Source: Myxococcales bacterium (GTDB lineage: Bacteria; Myxococcota; Polyangia; Fen-1088). Taken from it: a stretch of DNA of 10,503 nucleotides. A model generated the notes under the pieces. It worked only from the letters and a program-made list of their open reading frames with translations. It was not told the DNA's origin and did not search any database. Shown one piece after another: positions 1 through 9,136 of the stretch. Location of the stretch: assembly GCA_003157315.1 (NCBI GenBank), contig PMJE01000591.1, positions 10,131 through 20,633 on the forward strand, given 5' to 3'. Within the stretch, counting starts at the first letter, position 1; every line of letters starts with the position of its first letter. Made by a program: the position numbers and the translations under genes.

Positions 1-1764
1 GCTTCGCAGCCCATGGGCAGCGAGGACGGGTTGGTGCAGGTGGTGTTCAACGGCGAAATCTACAATTTCCAGGAGCTGCGCGACGAGCTCACTGCCGCCG
101 GACATCGCTTTCGCTCGCGCTCAGACACGGAAGTGCTGGTGCACGGCTACCGGCACTGGGGCCGCGGCCTGCTCGACCACATCGACGGCATGTTCGCTTT
201 CGCCATCTGGGATGCTCAGCAGCGGCGGTTGCTCGCCGCGCGCGATCGCATGGGCAAGAAGCCGCTCTACTACGCCTCCATTCCCCGGGATGGCGGTCGG
301 CCCAACTTGCTGGCTTTTGCCTCAGAGCTCAAGGCACTGCTGGCCATCCCGGCTGTGGATCGCACAGTGGACCCAGTGGCGCTCGGCCGCTACCTGACCT
401 TTGAATATGTGCCGGCGCCCCACACCATCATTCGCGGCGCGCGCAAACTCGATGCTGCAGAGATGCTCGAGTTCGACGCAAATGCGCCCGATCCATCTCC
501 GCGTGTCGCCCGATATTGGAGTTTGCCGTTCCCTGCCGAGCACCGGCCGCGGCGCGAAGAGGAAGCGGCCGAGGAGTTGCGCACCCTGCTCGCCCGGGCG
601 GTGCGGCGACGTCTCATCTCCGACGTGCCCCTGGGCGTTTTTCTCTCTGGCGGCATCGATTCCTCGACCATCGCGGCGTGCATGGCCGCGGAGGGTGGGC
701 AAGGACGAATCAAGAGCTTCTCCATCGCGTTTGAAGATCCTAGCTTCGACGAATCCGCCCATGCAGCCCGGGTCGCAGCCCATTTGGGAACCGACCACCG
801 CGAGGAGCGGCTGGAGCCGCGGACGCTCATCGACGTTCTGCCCGAGGTGATGGCGTTTCTCGACGAGCCGCTCGGGGACGCGTCGATTATCCCGACCTAT
901 TTGCTTGCGCGCTTCACCCGCCGACACGTCACTGTCGCCCTGGGCGGCGATGGTGGAGACGAGTTGTTTGCCGGGTATCCCACTTTCAAGGCCGAGGCAA
1001 TCGCGCGACAGACGGTGGATCGTTTGCCACGCAAGGCTGCGACGCTGCTCTTAGCCATCGGTCGGCGCGCAGTCGCGGCGCTGCCTGCGGGCGGCGGCTA
1101 TTTTAGCCACGGGTTCAAGCTCAATCAGACGATGCGTGGCCTCGACGAGCGCGGGCCCCGACGCCATCAACAGTGGATGGCGAGCTTCCTGCCCGAGGAG
1201 CTGCGCCGGCTGCTTGCTCCTTCAATGCGCGCGCAAGCTGAGCCGGACACACTCGCAGTCCTCGAAAGTGCGACAGCCGAGAGCACAGCGCGCGACCCCA
1301 ATGACATCCTCATGGCGTTCTACTGTCGGTTCTATTTGGCCGGCGACATCAACGTGAAAGTGGATCGCGCCGCCGGAGCGGTGGGCCTGGAAGCGCGAGC
1401 GCCGTTCCTCGACACCGAGGTGGTGAAGTTCGCCTGCGGTTTGCCCCCGGGATTGCGCATGAAGCACCTGGTGACCAAACACATTCTCAAGCTGGCAATG
1501 CGCAGCCGTCTGCCCGACAAGATCATTGATCGCCCGAAGCACGGCTTCGCCATACCGGTGGCACATTGGCTGCGAGCTGAGCTGAACCCAATGCTGCGCG
1601 AAGAACTGCACCCCGACCGCCTGCGCCGCGAGGGCTTCTTCGACCCTGGCTGTGTGCAGACCATAATCGACGAACACCAATCCGGCCGGCGCGACCACCG
1701 CAAGCAGCTGTGGACGCTGTTGGTGTTTCAGCGCTGGCTCGATCAATACCGGGCGGCGGGGTAG
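1..1764 (+). CDS. asnB: Asparagine synthetase (glutamine-hydrolysing), 5' partial
   Basis: The family makes asparagine from aspartate, ATP and glutamine; relatives in surface-polysaccharide or natural-product loci amidate other carboxylates. The reading frame is open from the first base, and the residues before the ATG at 13 (A-S-Q-P) fit the conserved GHQPM motif. That ATG is therefore internal, and the true start with the catalytic Cys lies upstream. Visible parts are the end of the class-II glutaminase domain (FNGEIYN near 49-69, SDTEVLVHGYRHW near 121-159, RDRMGKKPLYY near 241-273), the synthetase PP-loop SGGIDSS at 646-666, GGDGGDELFAGY at 943-978 and RAPFLD at 1396-1413. All look intact. 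With roughly 60 missing residues it would be about 650 aa, normal for AsnB. It converges on the minus-strand gene at 1832-2110. The family is certain; whether the substrate is free aspartate is not. Confidence 0.93.
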   Translation, partial: ASQPMGSEDGLVQVVFNGEIYNFQELRDELTAAGHRFRSRSDTEVLVHGYRHWGRGLLDHIDGMFAFAIWDAQQRRLLAARDRMGKKPLYYASIPRDGGRPNLLAFASELKALLAIPAVDRTVDPVALGRYLTFEYVPAPHTIIRGARKLDAAEMLEFDANAPDPSPRVARYWSLPFPAEHRPRREEEAAEELRTLLARAVRRRLISDVPLGVFLSGGIDSSTIAACMAAEGGQGRIKSFSIAFEDPSFDESAHAARVAAHLGTDHREERLEPRTLIDVLPEVMAFLDEPLGDASIIPTYLLARFTRRHVTVALGGDGGDELFAGYPTFKAEAIARQTVDRLPRKAATLLLAIGRRAVAALPAGGGYFSHGFKLNQTMRGLDERGPRRHQQWMASFLPEELRRLLAPSMRAQAEPDTLAVLESATAESTARDPNDILMAFYCRFYLAGDINVKVDRAAGAVGLEARAPFLDTEVVKFACGLPPGLRMKHLVTKHILKLAMRSRLPDKIIDRPKHGFAIPVAHWLRAELNPMLREELHPDRLRREGFFDPGCVQTIIDEHQSGRRDHRKQLWTLLVFQRWLDQYRAAG

Positions 1765-1831
1765 GTTGCCACAGCGAGCAGCGTGACCTCGGTCGAGCTT
1801 GAGCCCAAGCTGACAAGGAGCGTGGTTGTGG

Positions 1832-2110
1832 CTACTGCTTGATGGCCTTGAACGCATCCGCGAGATCGCGCCAGGCGATCTCAACGCCACCCTTGAAACT
1901 GTCCCATTTCTGGCCGTTGGCGGCCCGGTATGCATTGAGCTTGCCCTGCACCACGGCGCGCTTGTCCCGAATGAGATCGATGCTTCTGCGATAGTCAATC
2001 GTGGTATCGGTGCCCGCTTCGTCGGCCTTGGCCACCAGCTTGTCAAGCTTGGCGCCTAACTGTCGGAGTCGTGTTTCGATCTTTCCCACCTCTTGTCCTA
2101 CTGTCTCCAT
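1832..2110 (-). CDS. Small charged helical protein, possibly sll1863-type stress protein
   Basis: This is a 92-aa protein starting METVGQEVGK. I chose the start at 2110 because AGGAG lies at 2117-2121 on the minus strand, six bases before the ATG. The frame stays open upstream to 2221, but that stretch is compositionally unlike the rest. The protein is rich in Lys, Arg, Glu, Asp and Ala with heptad-like spacing (IETRLRQLGAKLDKLVAKAD), so it is probably a long helix or coiled coil. The C-terminal GGVEIAWRDLADAFKAIKQ resembles the ending of small coiled-coil proteins annotated as sll1863-family stress response proteins. It has no signal peptide, membrane segment or cysteine, so a soluble cytoplasmic protein is expected. 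It stands alone, converging on asnB. The gene call is strong; the family link rests on pattern memory only. Confidence 0.78.
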   Translation of the reverse strand: METVGQEVGKIETRLRQLGAKLDKLVAKADEAGTDTTIDYRRSIDLIRDKRAVVQGKLNAYRAANGQKWDSFKGGVEIAWRDLADAFKAIKQ

Positions 2111-2415
2111 GGGATTCTCCTTTTCGTGGTTGCCTCTGTGCGGGGCTGCCGGCTGACTAGCCGCGGTTCTCTTGCACCTTGACGAGCGGATAGTGCAGAA
2201 TTCGGGCCACACGCCACACACATGAGTTCAACCCCTTGCATGCATGATTGTTCTTGGAAGACTGATTTCTTCAATCAAGATGAAGTGCCTTCTCATTCAA
2301 ATCGATGGAAGGTGTATGCGTTCGACAGCCCAGGATCGATGCCGTCAACGCCGTTCTGGTGGCCACGCCGGCCTTTTCCCAACGACGAAGATGTCACAAG
2401 CCACAGCTGGATCTG
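2111..2415. other. Intergenic stretch without a supported gene
   Basis: This gap lies upstream of the minus-strand gene starting at 2110 and must hold its promoter, though I find no convincing -35/-10 pair. Open frames exist on the plus strand (for example from 2222 and 2305), but they lack ribosome binding sites and have unconvincing composition. A small imperfect hairpin (TGATT/AATCA around TCTTC) lies near 2266-2281 and carries no clear meaning. Confidence 0.5.
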
Positions 2416-2667
2416 CTACTGAGGCATCGAAGTCGAGACGCGGCCCATGCTCTCCGCCCGGAGACTGAGCTCAAGACCGCTCAGGTGACGTCTCGCGACG
2501 ACCACCCGCAGGAGCAGCGCCACAAGGCCCGGGTTAGCCATCACGTCATCGCCGGGGACGTCCGGAATGGCTCGTACGGCCTCGTCGAGAGCATCGCACG
2601 CATTGTCGAGCGACTTGCGCGCGACCGCCACCGTTCCCGCGACGCCGCCGTTTATTGCCATCGTCAT
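2416..2667 (-). CDS. Hypothetical 83-aa protein
   Basis: I do not recognise this protein. The frame is open to 2811, but the ATG at 2667 is the best start: reading on the minus strand, GGAG stands seven bases before it, and the sequence upstream of it looks non-coding. The product starts MTMAINGGVAGTVAVARKSL and continues with an amphipathic stretch (CDALDEAVRAIPDVPGDD) and a hydrophobic/Arg segment (VALLLRVVVARRHLSGLEL). These features suggest a small helical, probably cytoplasmic protein. It has no signal peptide and only one Cys. It is on the same strand as the gene at 1832-2110, about 305 bases upstream of that gene's start, too far for a tight operon. Codon-like periodicity and the Shine-Dalgarno favour a real gene, but chance cannot be excluded at this length. 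Confidence 0.5.
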   Translation of the reverse strand: MTMAINGGVAGTVAVARKSLDNACDALDEAVRAIPDVPGDDVMANPGLVALLLRVVVARRHLSGLELSLRAESMGRVSTSMPQ

Positions 2668-2849
2668 CGAGAGGCTCCGCGCTTCTGCGCAACGAGACTC
2701 TGGGCGAACCATCTCCACTGAAGAGCCGAGCACGCCCCAAGAAACAGCACAAAGCCGACGACCACGCTCATCGTTTCCCTTCATTCCGCGCCTAGTAACG
2801 TGAAGACGCACACTTGGCTATCACGCCGGGCGGCGATACTGAGATCCAG

Positions 2850-2981
2850 ATCCCGCCCGACCGCCGCGTAGGTCTTGTACCGAGGATGGCGCAATCGCAA
2901 GGATTAGTTTCAGGGACCGGTCGCCCATCACGCCCGACCTACCCGCTTTCGCGCTTCACCTGCCGGCACGTCACGGTTGCC
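2850..2981 (+). pseudogene. asnB remnant A (central part)
   Basis: This is a decayed piece of a second asparagine synthetase gene. Positions 2933-2981 align without gaps to 891-939 of the intact asnB, with 8 mismatches in 49 bases by hand. The translation keeps PTY-L-RF and RHVTVA, against PTYLLARFTRRHVTVA in the intact gene. Upstream similarity continues with small indels (CCGAGG..ATGGCG near 2880 against 845-858) and fades before about 2850. Downstream it fades after GTTGCC. No functional product is expected. Confidence 0.72.
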
Positions 2982-3049
2982 GAATTCCTGAGTTCAATTC
3001 ACTTTGCCGCTTGCCGAATGTTCGTGATGCCCCATAAATTTCCTGCAAG

Positions 3050-3514
3050 ATGGTTGATTCACTATTCAGGTTCGCGTATCGCTGTGCGTATCAGTTAATG
3101 CGCGTCTACTGGACGGTTCGGCGGCCGCACACACACGGCTCGCTGGTGGCCATGTGGTTCAATGGACAGATACTGCTCGTCAAGAACTCGTATGTTCGGT
3201 ATTTCAGTTTGCCTGGCGGCTATGTGAAACGCGGGGAGTCGGGCATTGACGCGGCGATTCGTGAACTGCTGGAGGAAATCGGGTTGACGGCTGCACCGAG
3301 TGATTTGCGCCTTTCGCTGGATGAATCACATATTTGGGAGGGCAAACAAGAGCGTCTGGAGATTTACGAGCTCGACCTGGTGAACGAGCCGCGAATCAAG
3401 GTCGACAATCGTGAGGTGGTGGCAGCCGGATTCTATGCTCCGACTGAGGCGCTCAAGCTCTTGCTCTTTCCTCCGCTGCGTAGACATATCGAGCAAAAGA
3501 TGCGTGCCCGCTAG
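3050..3514 (+). CDS. NUDIX hydrolase
   Basis: This 154-aa protein belongs to the NUDIX superfamily, which hydrolyses nucleoside diphosphates linked to another moiety (for example NDP-sugars, ADP-ribose or oxidised nucleotides). The full Nudix box GX5EX7REUXEEXGU is present at residues 57-79: G57, E63, then RELLEEIGL at 71-79. The metal-binding glutamates are therefore intact. The N-terminal 30 residues (Arg/Tyr rich) precede the usual beta strands (SLVAMWFNGQILLVKN), and length is normal for a single-domain member. The ATG at 3050 lacks a clear Shine-Dalgarno sequence, so the start is less certain than the frame. It sits exactly between two asnB remnants (2850-2981 and 3530-3603) on the same strand, and its base composition looks less GC-rich than the intact asnB. 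Substrate cannot be read from the sequence; a nucleotide-sugar role is only suggested by the neighbours. Confidence 0.9.
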   Translation: MVDSLFRFAYRCAYQLMRVYWTVRRPHTHGSLVAMWFNGQILLVKNSYVRYFSLPGGYVKRGESGIDAAIRELLEEIGLTAAPSDLRLSLDESHIWEGKQERLEIYELDLVNEPRIKVDNREVVAAGFYAPTEALKLLLFPPLRRHIEQKMRAR

Positions 3515-3529
3515 TCGGACGCTGGCGTG

Positions 3530-3603
3530 AATCGACAAGCCCAAGCCGGCGGCGCGACCACCGCCAGCAGCTTTGGACTCTGTTGGAGTTCCAGCGCTGA
3601 CTC
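3530..3603 (+). pseudogene. asnB remnant B (C-terminal end)
   Basis: This is a decayed 3' end of an asparagine synthetase gene. Positions 3550-3603 align without gaps to 1687-1740 of the intact asnB, with 6 mismatches in 54 bases by hand. The translation RRDHRQQLWTLLEFQR matches RRDHRKQLWTLLVFQR, and the next codon is TGA (3598-3600) where the intact gene has TGG. Further upstream (ATCGAC near 3531) similarity continues but two bases are missing, which breaks the frame. It begins about 15 bases after the NUDIX stop codon. Confidence 0.8.
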
Positions 3604-3758
3604 AAGAATCTGCCTCTCGCCCGCACGATTTCCGCCCTCAAGCGCGGTGCGGCACGGCCGCTGTAGCAGCCAATCGCCGAATCCGAAGACCATGCAATCC
3701 TTTGGAATTCCTCTGGTGAGCCAAGCTCGTCGAAACGTGACCGGGCCGTGACAGCACC

Positions 3759-5243
3759 GTGACCGGAAAGCGGATAGGAGCGGCAGCAAGGTGTAACATC
3801 CGTCTCTATCTGATCAACCCAACGAATCCGCTGGTCAGCTGTGTCACGGCCAAGGGTAATCGTTGGAACCGGTATCGCATTTGGAAGCCGCTCAGCCTGC
3901 TGGTGCTCGCCCGCCTGACCCCGGCCGAATGGGAGGTCGTGATCCTGGACGAAAACCTCAGGCGGCCAGACTACGCGAGCCTGCCTCGTCCTGATCTGGT
4001 GGGCATTACCGCGTTCACCTCTCAGGCTCCCAGAGCCTACGAGCTGGCCGCGCATTTCCGCCGCCTGGGAGTGCCGGTGGTCATGGGGGGGATCCACGCG
4101 AGCATGTGCCCAGAGGAAGTCCTGGCCTACGTGGACTCGGTGGTGACCAAGGAAGCAGAAACCATTTGGCCACGTGTGCTGCAGGACGTACAGGACGGCC
4201 GGCTGCAACGCCAGTACGACGGAGGACACATTCCCGTCAGTGCCTTCGTGCCCGCGCGCCAGGATCTGCTGCCCGCGGGCTATGCCTTTGGGACCATCCA
4301 GACGACGCGTGGCTGTCCCCTGAACTGCAGCTTCTGCAGCGTAACGACATTCAACGGGGCACAGTACCGCCAGCGCCCGGTGGAGGATGTCGTGCGCGAG
4401 TTTCAGTCCATTCCGGAAAAGCGCGTGCTGGTGGTTGACGACAATCTTGTCGGCACACGCCCCGAGCACATTGCCCGCGCCAAGCAGCTCTTTCGCGCCC
4501 TGGCCAAGGTCAAGCTGGGCAAGGAGTGGATAGCCCAAGCCACCATCAACTTCGCAGACGATGACGAACTGCTATCGCTGGCCTGGGATGCCGGCTGCCG
4601 AGGCGTGTTCATCGGCTTCGAAAGTCCGACCGCCGAGGGCCTGGGCGAGTTGGGGAAGAAATTCAACCTGCGCATGGGCCGCGATTTCCGTGCCTCGGTC
4701 CGCCGCATTCAGCGGCATAGGATCCTAGTCATGGGTTCGTTCATCATCGGCTTGGACATCGATGAAGTTGGCATCGGCAAGCGTATCGCCAAGGCAGCTA
4801 AAGAGTACGGCGTGGACAGCTTGAACGCCCTGTATCTGACCCCACTGCCGGGCACGCGCCTGTGGAACCAGATGAGCAGCGAAGACCGCATCACGCTCAA
4901 GGCATTTCCCGGGGATTGGCGCTACTACACCCTGACCTTCCCAGTGGCCCGCTATCAGCGCCTCTCGTCCGACGCGGTTATCAAGGAAATGATCGACTGC
5001 AACCGGATTTTCTACTCAATGCCGGGTGTGATACGCCGGATGTGGAGCTGTGTTTGGGAGCGTCGCATGCCTCTCATCAACCTGGTAACGAATCTCTCCA
5101 CTCGGAACAACAGCCGGGTCGAATGCCGGACGTACGTAGACTTCCGGCAGTATGTGCGCGGCTCTTCGCCCGAGACATGTACCACTATCCCCGCTGACCG
5201 AAGCCAGGTGCGAGCAGCCGCATCGGCGTCGCTGGATGCGTGA
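3759..5243 (+). CDS. Radical SAM protein with B12-binding-like N-terminal domain
   Basis: This 494-aa protein shows the layout of cobalamin-binding radical SAM enzymes. A Rossmann-like N-terminal domain (LYLINPTNPLVS at 17-28, VVILDENL at 60-67, VGITAFTSQAPRA at 81-93, GVPVVMGGIHAS at 104-115) is followed by the radical SAM core. The core carries CPLNCSFC, with C186, C190 and C193 as ligands of the [4Fe-4S] cluster. VLVVDDNL at 223-230, GFESP at 286-290 and TPLPGTRLW at 361-369 are typical of this group, which includes methyltransferases and other C-H bond-modifying enzymes in lipid, cofactor and natural-product pathways. The B12 domain appears to lack a DxHxxG motif, as in many relatives. 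The start is uncertain: the given GTG has no clear Shine-Dalgarno, and a GGAG at 3777-3780 lies inside the frame. It is flanked by asnB remnants. The reaction cannot be assigned. Confidence 0.9.
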   Translation: MTGKRIGAAARCNIRLYLINPTNPLVSCVTAKGNRWNRYRIWKPLSLLVLARLTPAEWEVVILDENLRRPDYASLPRPDLVGITAFTSQAPRAYELAAHFRRLGVPVVMGGIHASMCPEEVLAYVDSVVTKEAETIWPRVLQDVQDGRLQRQYDGGHIPVSAFVPARQDLLPAGYAFGTIQTTRGCPLNCSFCSVTTFNGAQYRQRPVEDVVREFQSIPEKRVLVVDDNLVGTRPEHIARAKQLFRALAKVKLGKEWIAQATINFADDDELLSLAWDAGCRGVFIGFESPTAEGLGELGKKFNLRMGRDFRASVRRIQRHRILVMGSFIIGLDIDEVGIGKRIAKAAKEYGVDSLNALYLTPLPGTRLWNQMSSEDRITLKAFPGDWRYYTLTFPVARYQRLSSDAVIKEMIDCNRIFYSMPGVIRRMWSCVWERRMPLINLVTNLSTRNNSRVECRTYVDFRQYVRGSSPETCTTIPADRSQVRAAASASLDA

Positions 5244-5253
5244 TCGATTTGGA

Positions 5254-5346
5254 GAGTTGATCGGTTGCGCGCGGAGCCGGCATTTGGGTTGCCGGGGTAG
5301 GACCAGGCACATTCTCCAACGCGCCATGCGCGGGTGCCTGCCCGAC
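5254..5346 (+). pseudogene. asnB remnant C
   Basis: Positions 5302-5346 align without gaps to 1474-1518 of the intact asnB, with 11 mismatches in 45 bases by hand. The translation TRHILQRAMRGCLPD keeps 10 of 15 residues of TKHILKLAMRSRLPD, a conserved stretch of the synthetase domain. Weaker similarity extends upstream (the region of FACGLPPGLR, with about one codon missing). A stop codon follows at once (R then TGA, 5350-5352). It is more diverged than remnants A, B and D, so it may be older or come from another paralogue. Confidence 0.6.
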
Positions 5347-5409
5347 CGCTGACAGATGCTATGATCGCAAGCCGTGACCTGCTCATGCTCGCCATAGTTT
5401 GCCGTCTCC

Positions 5410-5589
5410 ATGCGAATCGCTCTCTACATCCTGCAGCCGGATCTTGAAACCGTGATCTCAAATAGCGCTCTGCTGGTTGTGACCCAACGTCGGCCCGAAT
5501 TCTCCGCATTGTCGCAGTCTGCCCGCTGCCCGGTGCTGGACTTGAACGACCTGGTACAGTTGCATTTGTGCCCAAGTAGCGGAAGCTGA
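5410..5589 (+). CDS. Doubtful 59-aa open frame, possibly a truncated gene
   Basis: ATG at 5410 opens a short frame (MRIALYILQPDLETVISNSA, ending in LCPSSGS) closed by TGA at 5587-5589. The first residues have the strand-like character of a Rossmann-type N-terminus and the composition is protein-like. However, there is no Shine-Dalgarno sequence, I recognise no family, and the next gene starts only 51 bases later. It could be the remaining N-terminus of a lost gene or a chance frame. Confidence 0.25.
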   Translation: MRIALYILQPDLETVISNSALLVVTQRRPEFSALSQSARCPVLDLNDLVQLHLCPSSGS

Positions 5590-7713
<2,124 letters not shown>

Positions 7714-7717
7714 GCCG

Positions 7718-7756
7718 CGTTCCGACACTGAAGGGCTCGTGCACGGCTACCGGCGA
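7718..7756 (+). pseudogene. asnB remnant D (N-terminal part)
   Basis: These 39 bases align without gaps to 118-156 of the intact asnB, with 7 mismatches by hand, including a perfect 15-base run (GTGCACGGCTACCGG). The translation RSDTEGLVHGYR matches RSDTEVLVHGYR of the glutaminase domain, and a TGA follows (7757-7759). It begins five bases after the stop codon of the fibro-slime gene. Confidence 0.7.
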
Positions 7757-7758
7757 TG

Positions 7759-7780
7759 AAAAAAGGCCGGCCGGGCGGAA
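7759..7780 (-). terminator. Weak candidate terminator downstream of the FkbM gene
   Basis: Read on the minus strand, the GC-rich palindromic block GGCCGGCC (7765-7772) is followed directly by six T (7764-7759). It lies about 70 bases beyond the methyltransferase stop codon. The possible hairpin stem is only three to four base pairs, so the call rests mainly on the U-tract. Confidence 0.25.
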
Positions 7781-7838
7781 CCCATCCCAATGTGAAGCTC
7801 TTCGGCCACAAGCCTCGGTGGAAAACGGGTGGGACCAG

Positions 7839-7860
7839 CGGCTACCATGGATTGTAGCCG
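7839..7860. repeat. Perfect 7-bp inverted repeat at the FkbM stop codon
   Basis: CGGCTAC (7839-7845) and GTAGCCG (7854-7860) are exact reverse complements around an 8-base loop. The repeat covers the last codons and stop of the methyltransferase gene. No U-tract follows on either strand, so a simple intrinsic terminator is not supported. It may form an mRNA 3'-end hairpin or be fortuitous. Confidence 0.4.
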
Positions 7861-8681
7861 TTCAGCCGTATCTGCCGCTTCAACTTGCTCTTCTTAACGC
7901 ACATATCAATGAAAACGAATCGCGGCAGTAGACTGCTGATGTGGTCCTTGTGGACATAATAGCGATTCAACCCGTCAAACATCGCGAAGACATAGTTGTT
8001 CTCCACCAGAAGCTCCTCCCACGCCTGATACGAAGGTACTTCCGTGGTCGGTTCAGTGGCTTCGATGCAAAAGACGGCGGGCCGAAACTCCTTGAAATCG
8101 ATGCCTCGAAGCACCTGCTTCTCGAATCCCTCGACATCGATCGACACAAAGGAGATTTCCGGCAAAGCTGCCTGTCGAAGGATCTTCGTAAGAGTCGTCA
8201 CCGGTATGGGGATTTCCTTGAAGGTCGTTCCGCGTTTCTTGCTGAGGGTTTCCGCATTCGCTTTGTCGAACGTGGATAGGGCGTCCTCGCCACTCGCGGC
8301 CTGGTAGAACGGCAACGTCCCTTCAGTGTCAGAGATGCCGACGTTGTAGTTGCTGTCCCGGGGACGGGCCTGGATGATCTTCTTGAACTCGTCGGCGTTG
8401 GGTTCGATGTTGACGCCCCGCCACCCGCGTTCATAGAAGATCCTCGTCACGCTGTCATGATTCGGATCGTTCGCGCCAACATCGACATAGAAACCCATTT
8501 TCTGGTTCCGAAAGACATAGTCCAGCACGTAGTCCTCGTACAACTGGCTGAAATAGGCGCCGGATTCGAACCTCGACGGCGGACAATTGCACGCCTGATT
8601 GCCGCTACGGCAACTTGCCAGCATGAACAACCCGGCAAGAATTGGCAAGACGAACAGCGGTGACACTTTCTCCAGTTTCAT
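7842..8681 (-). CDS. FkbM-type methyltransferase with lipoprotein signal peptide
   Basis: FkbM-family enzymes transfer methyl groups from S-adenosylmethionine, usually to hydroxyls of sugars or polyketides. I start at the ATG at 8681 (MKLEKVSPLF), giving 279 aa; an upstream TTG at 8702 is less likely, and the Shine-Dalgarno is weak in both cases. The catalytic domain looks complete: SQLYEDYVLDYVF at 45-57, SAM-binding FYVDVGAND at 64-72, RGVNIEPN at 88-95, IPVTTL at 159-164 and SIDVEGFEKQVLRG at 180-193. Residues 9-24 form a hydrophobic helix ending in LASC, a near-ideal lipobox with Cys24. Such a protein would be exported and lipidated, which is odd for a SAM-dependent enzyme. It points away from the fibro-slime gene's end (convergent) and is divergent from the LRR remnant. 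A membrane anchor facing the cytoplasm is an alternative. Confidence 0.87.
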   Translation of the reverse strand: MKLEKVSPLFVLPILAGLFMLASCRSGNQACNCPPSRFESGAYFSQLYEDYVLDYVFRNQKMGFYVDVGANDPNHDSVTRIFYERGWRGVNIEPNADEFKKIIQARPRDSNYNVGISDTEGTLPFYQAASGEDALSTFDKANAETLSKKRGTTFKEIPIPVTTLTKILRQAALPEISFVSIDVEGFEKQVLRGIDFKEFRPAVFCIEATEPTTEVPSYQAWEELLVENNYVFAMFDGLNRYYVHKDHISSLLPRFVFIDMCVKKSKLKRQIRLNGYNPW

Positions 8682-8762
8682 GGCGAACAGCTCTAGCAGC
8701 AACTAGCGAAAAACACGAGCGCAGAGTCATCGTGGGGGTGCCCTGTCGGCCCACTATGCCCG

Positions 8763-9077
8763 CTCCCCAAGCTGTTCGACCTGGACCTTTCCGACAACCA
8801 GGTGGCCGAGGTGACCGGGCTAAGCACGTTGACCGGGTTGGCTTCACTCAACCTGGCCCAAAATCTGGTCAAGGGCGTGAGCCCACTCGGGTCCCTCGCA
8901 CAATTGGACACGCTCGACCTCTCAGACAACTAGATCCGGGACCCGGCAGGTTTGAGTGGGCCCAACCGTCTCAGGTTTCTTTACCTCGCGGGCAACCCCA
9001 TCGATTGCCAAGCGCAGGCAGCAAACCTAGCGGCCCTGCGCAAGAAGCCCGTCTACTTGACCATCGATTGTCCGTGA
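8763..9077 (+). pseudogene. Leucine-rich-repeat protein remnant
   Basis: One reading frame from about 8763 to the TGA at 9075-9077 encodes four 22-residue LRR units of the internalin/SDS22 type: LPKLFDLDLSDNQVAEV, LTGLASLNLAQNLVKGV, LAQLDTLDLSDN-stop-IRDP and RLRFLYLAGNPIDCQ, ending YLTIDCP. The sequence lacks a start codon and any upstream repeats, and TAG at 8931-8933 interrupts the third unit at a position where Gln or an equivalent polar residue is expected (as in the first unit, DNQV). The rest of the frame is clean, so loss looks fairly recent. The intact ancestor was probably a surface or secreted binding protein. It is divergent from the FkbM gene and followed by the DUF763 gene on the same strand. 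Confidence 0.82.
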
Positions 9078-9136
9078 GCCTGGGGCCGTCCGCGTGATCG
9101 GCGGGCGGCGATCTGCCCTACAACTTCTGCCGACTC

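Noticed and set aside
1796..1811. Inverted repeat AGCTTG/CAAGCT between convergent genes, as a terminator
   Set aside because: The stem is only six base pairs and no U-tract follows on either strand.
1222..2046. Minus-strand frame of 274 codons overlapping the end of asnB
   Set aside because: It overlaps the conserved asnB 3' end and the well-supported small gene at 1832-2110, and its composition looks like a high-GC shadow.
2305..2721. Plus-strand frame of 138 codons
   Set aside because: It has no ribosome binding site, is rich in Arg and His as expected for a shadow, and overlaps the better supported minus-strand gene at 2416-2667.
2815..2845. Possible extra asnB match around GGGCGGCGAT (compare 942-951)
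   Set aside because: The identical run is only ten GC-rich bases and the flanks do not align, so chance is likely.
2814..3098. Plus-strand frame of 94 codons as a gene
   Set aside because: It runs through asnB remnant A and into the NUDIX start in another frame; its protein-like part is explained by the remnant.
3453..4538. Long minus-strand open frame (361 codons) opposite the radical SAM gene
   Set aside because: It is the antisense shadow of a gene with clear catalytic motifs; its own product has no recognisable domains and there is no ribosome binding site.
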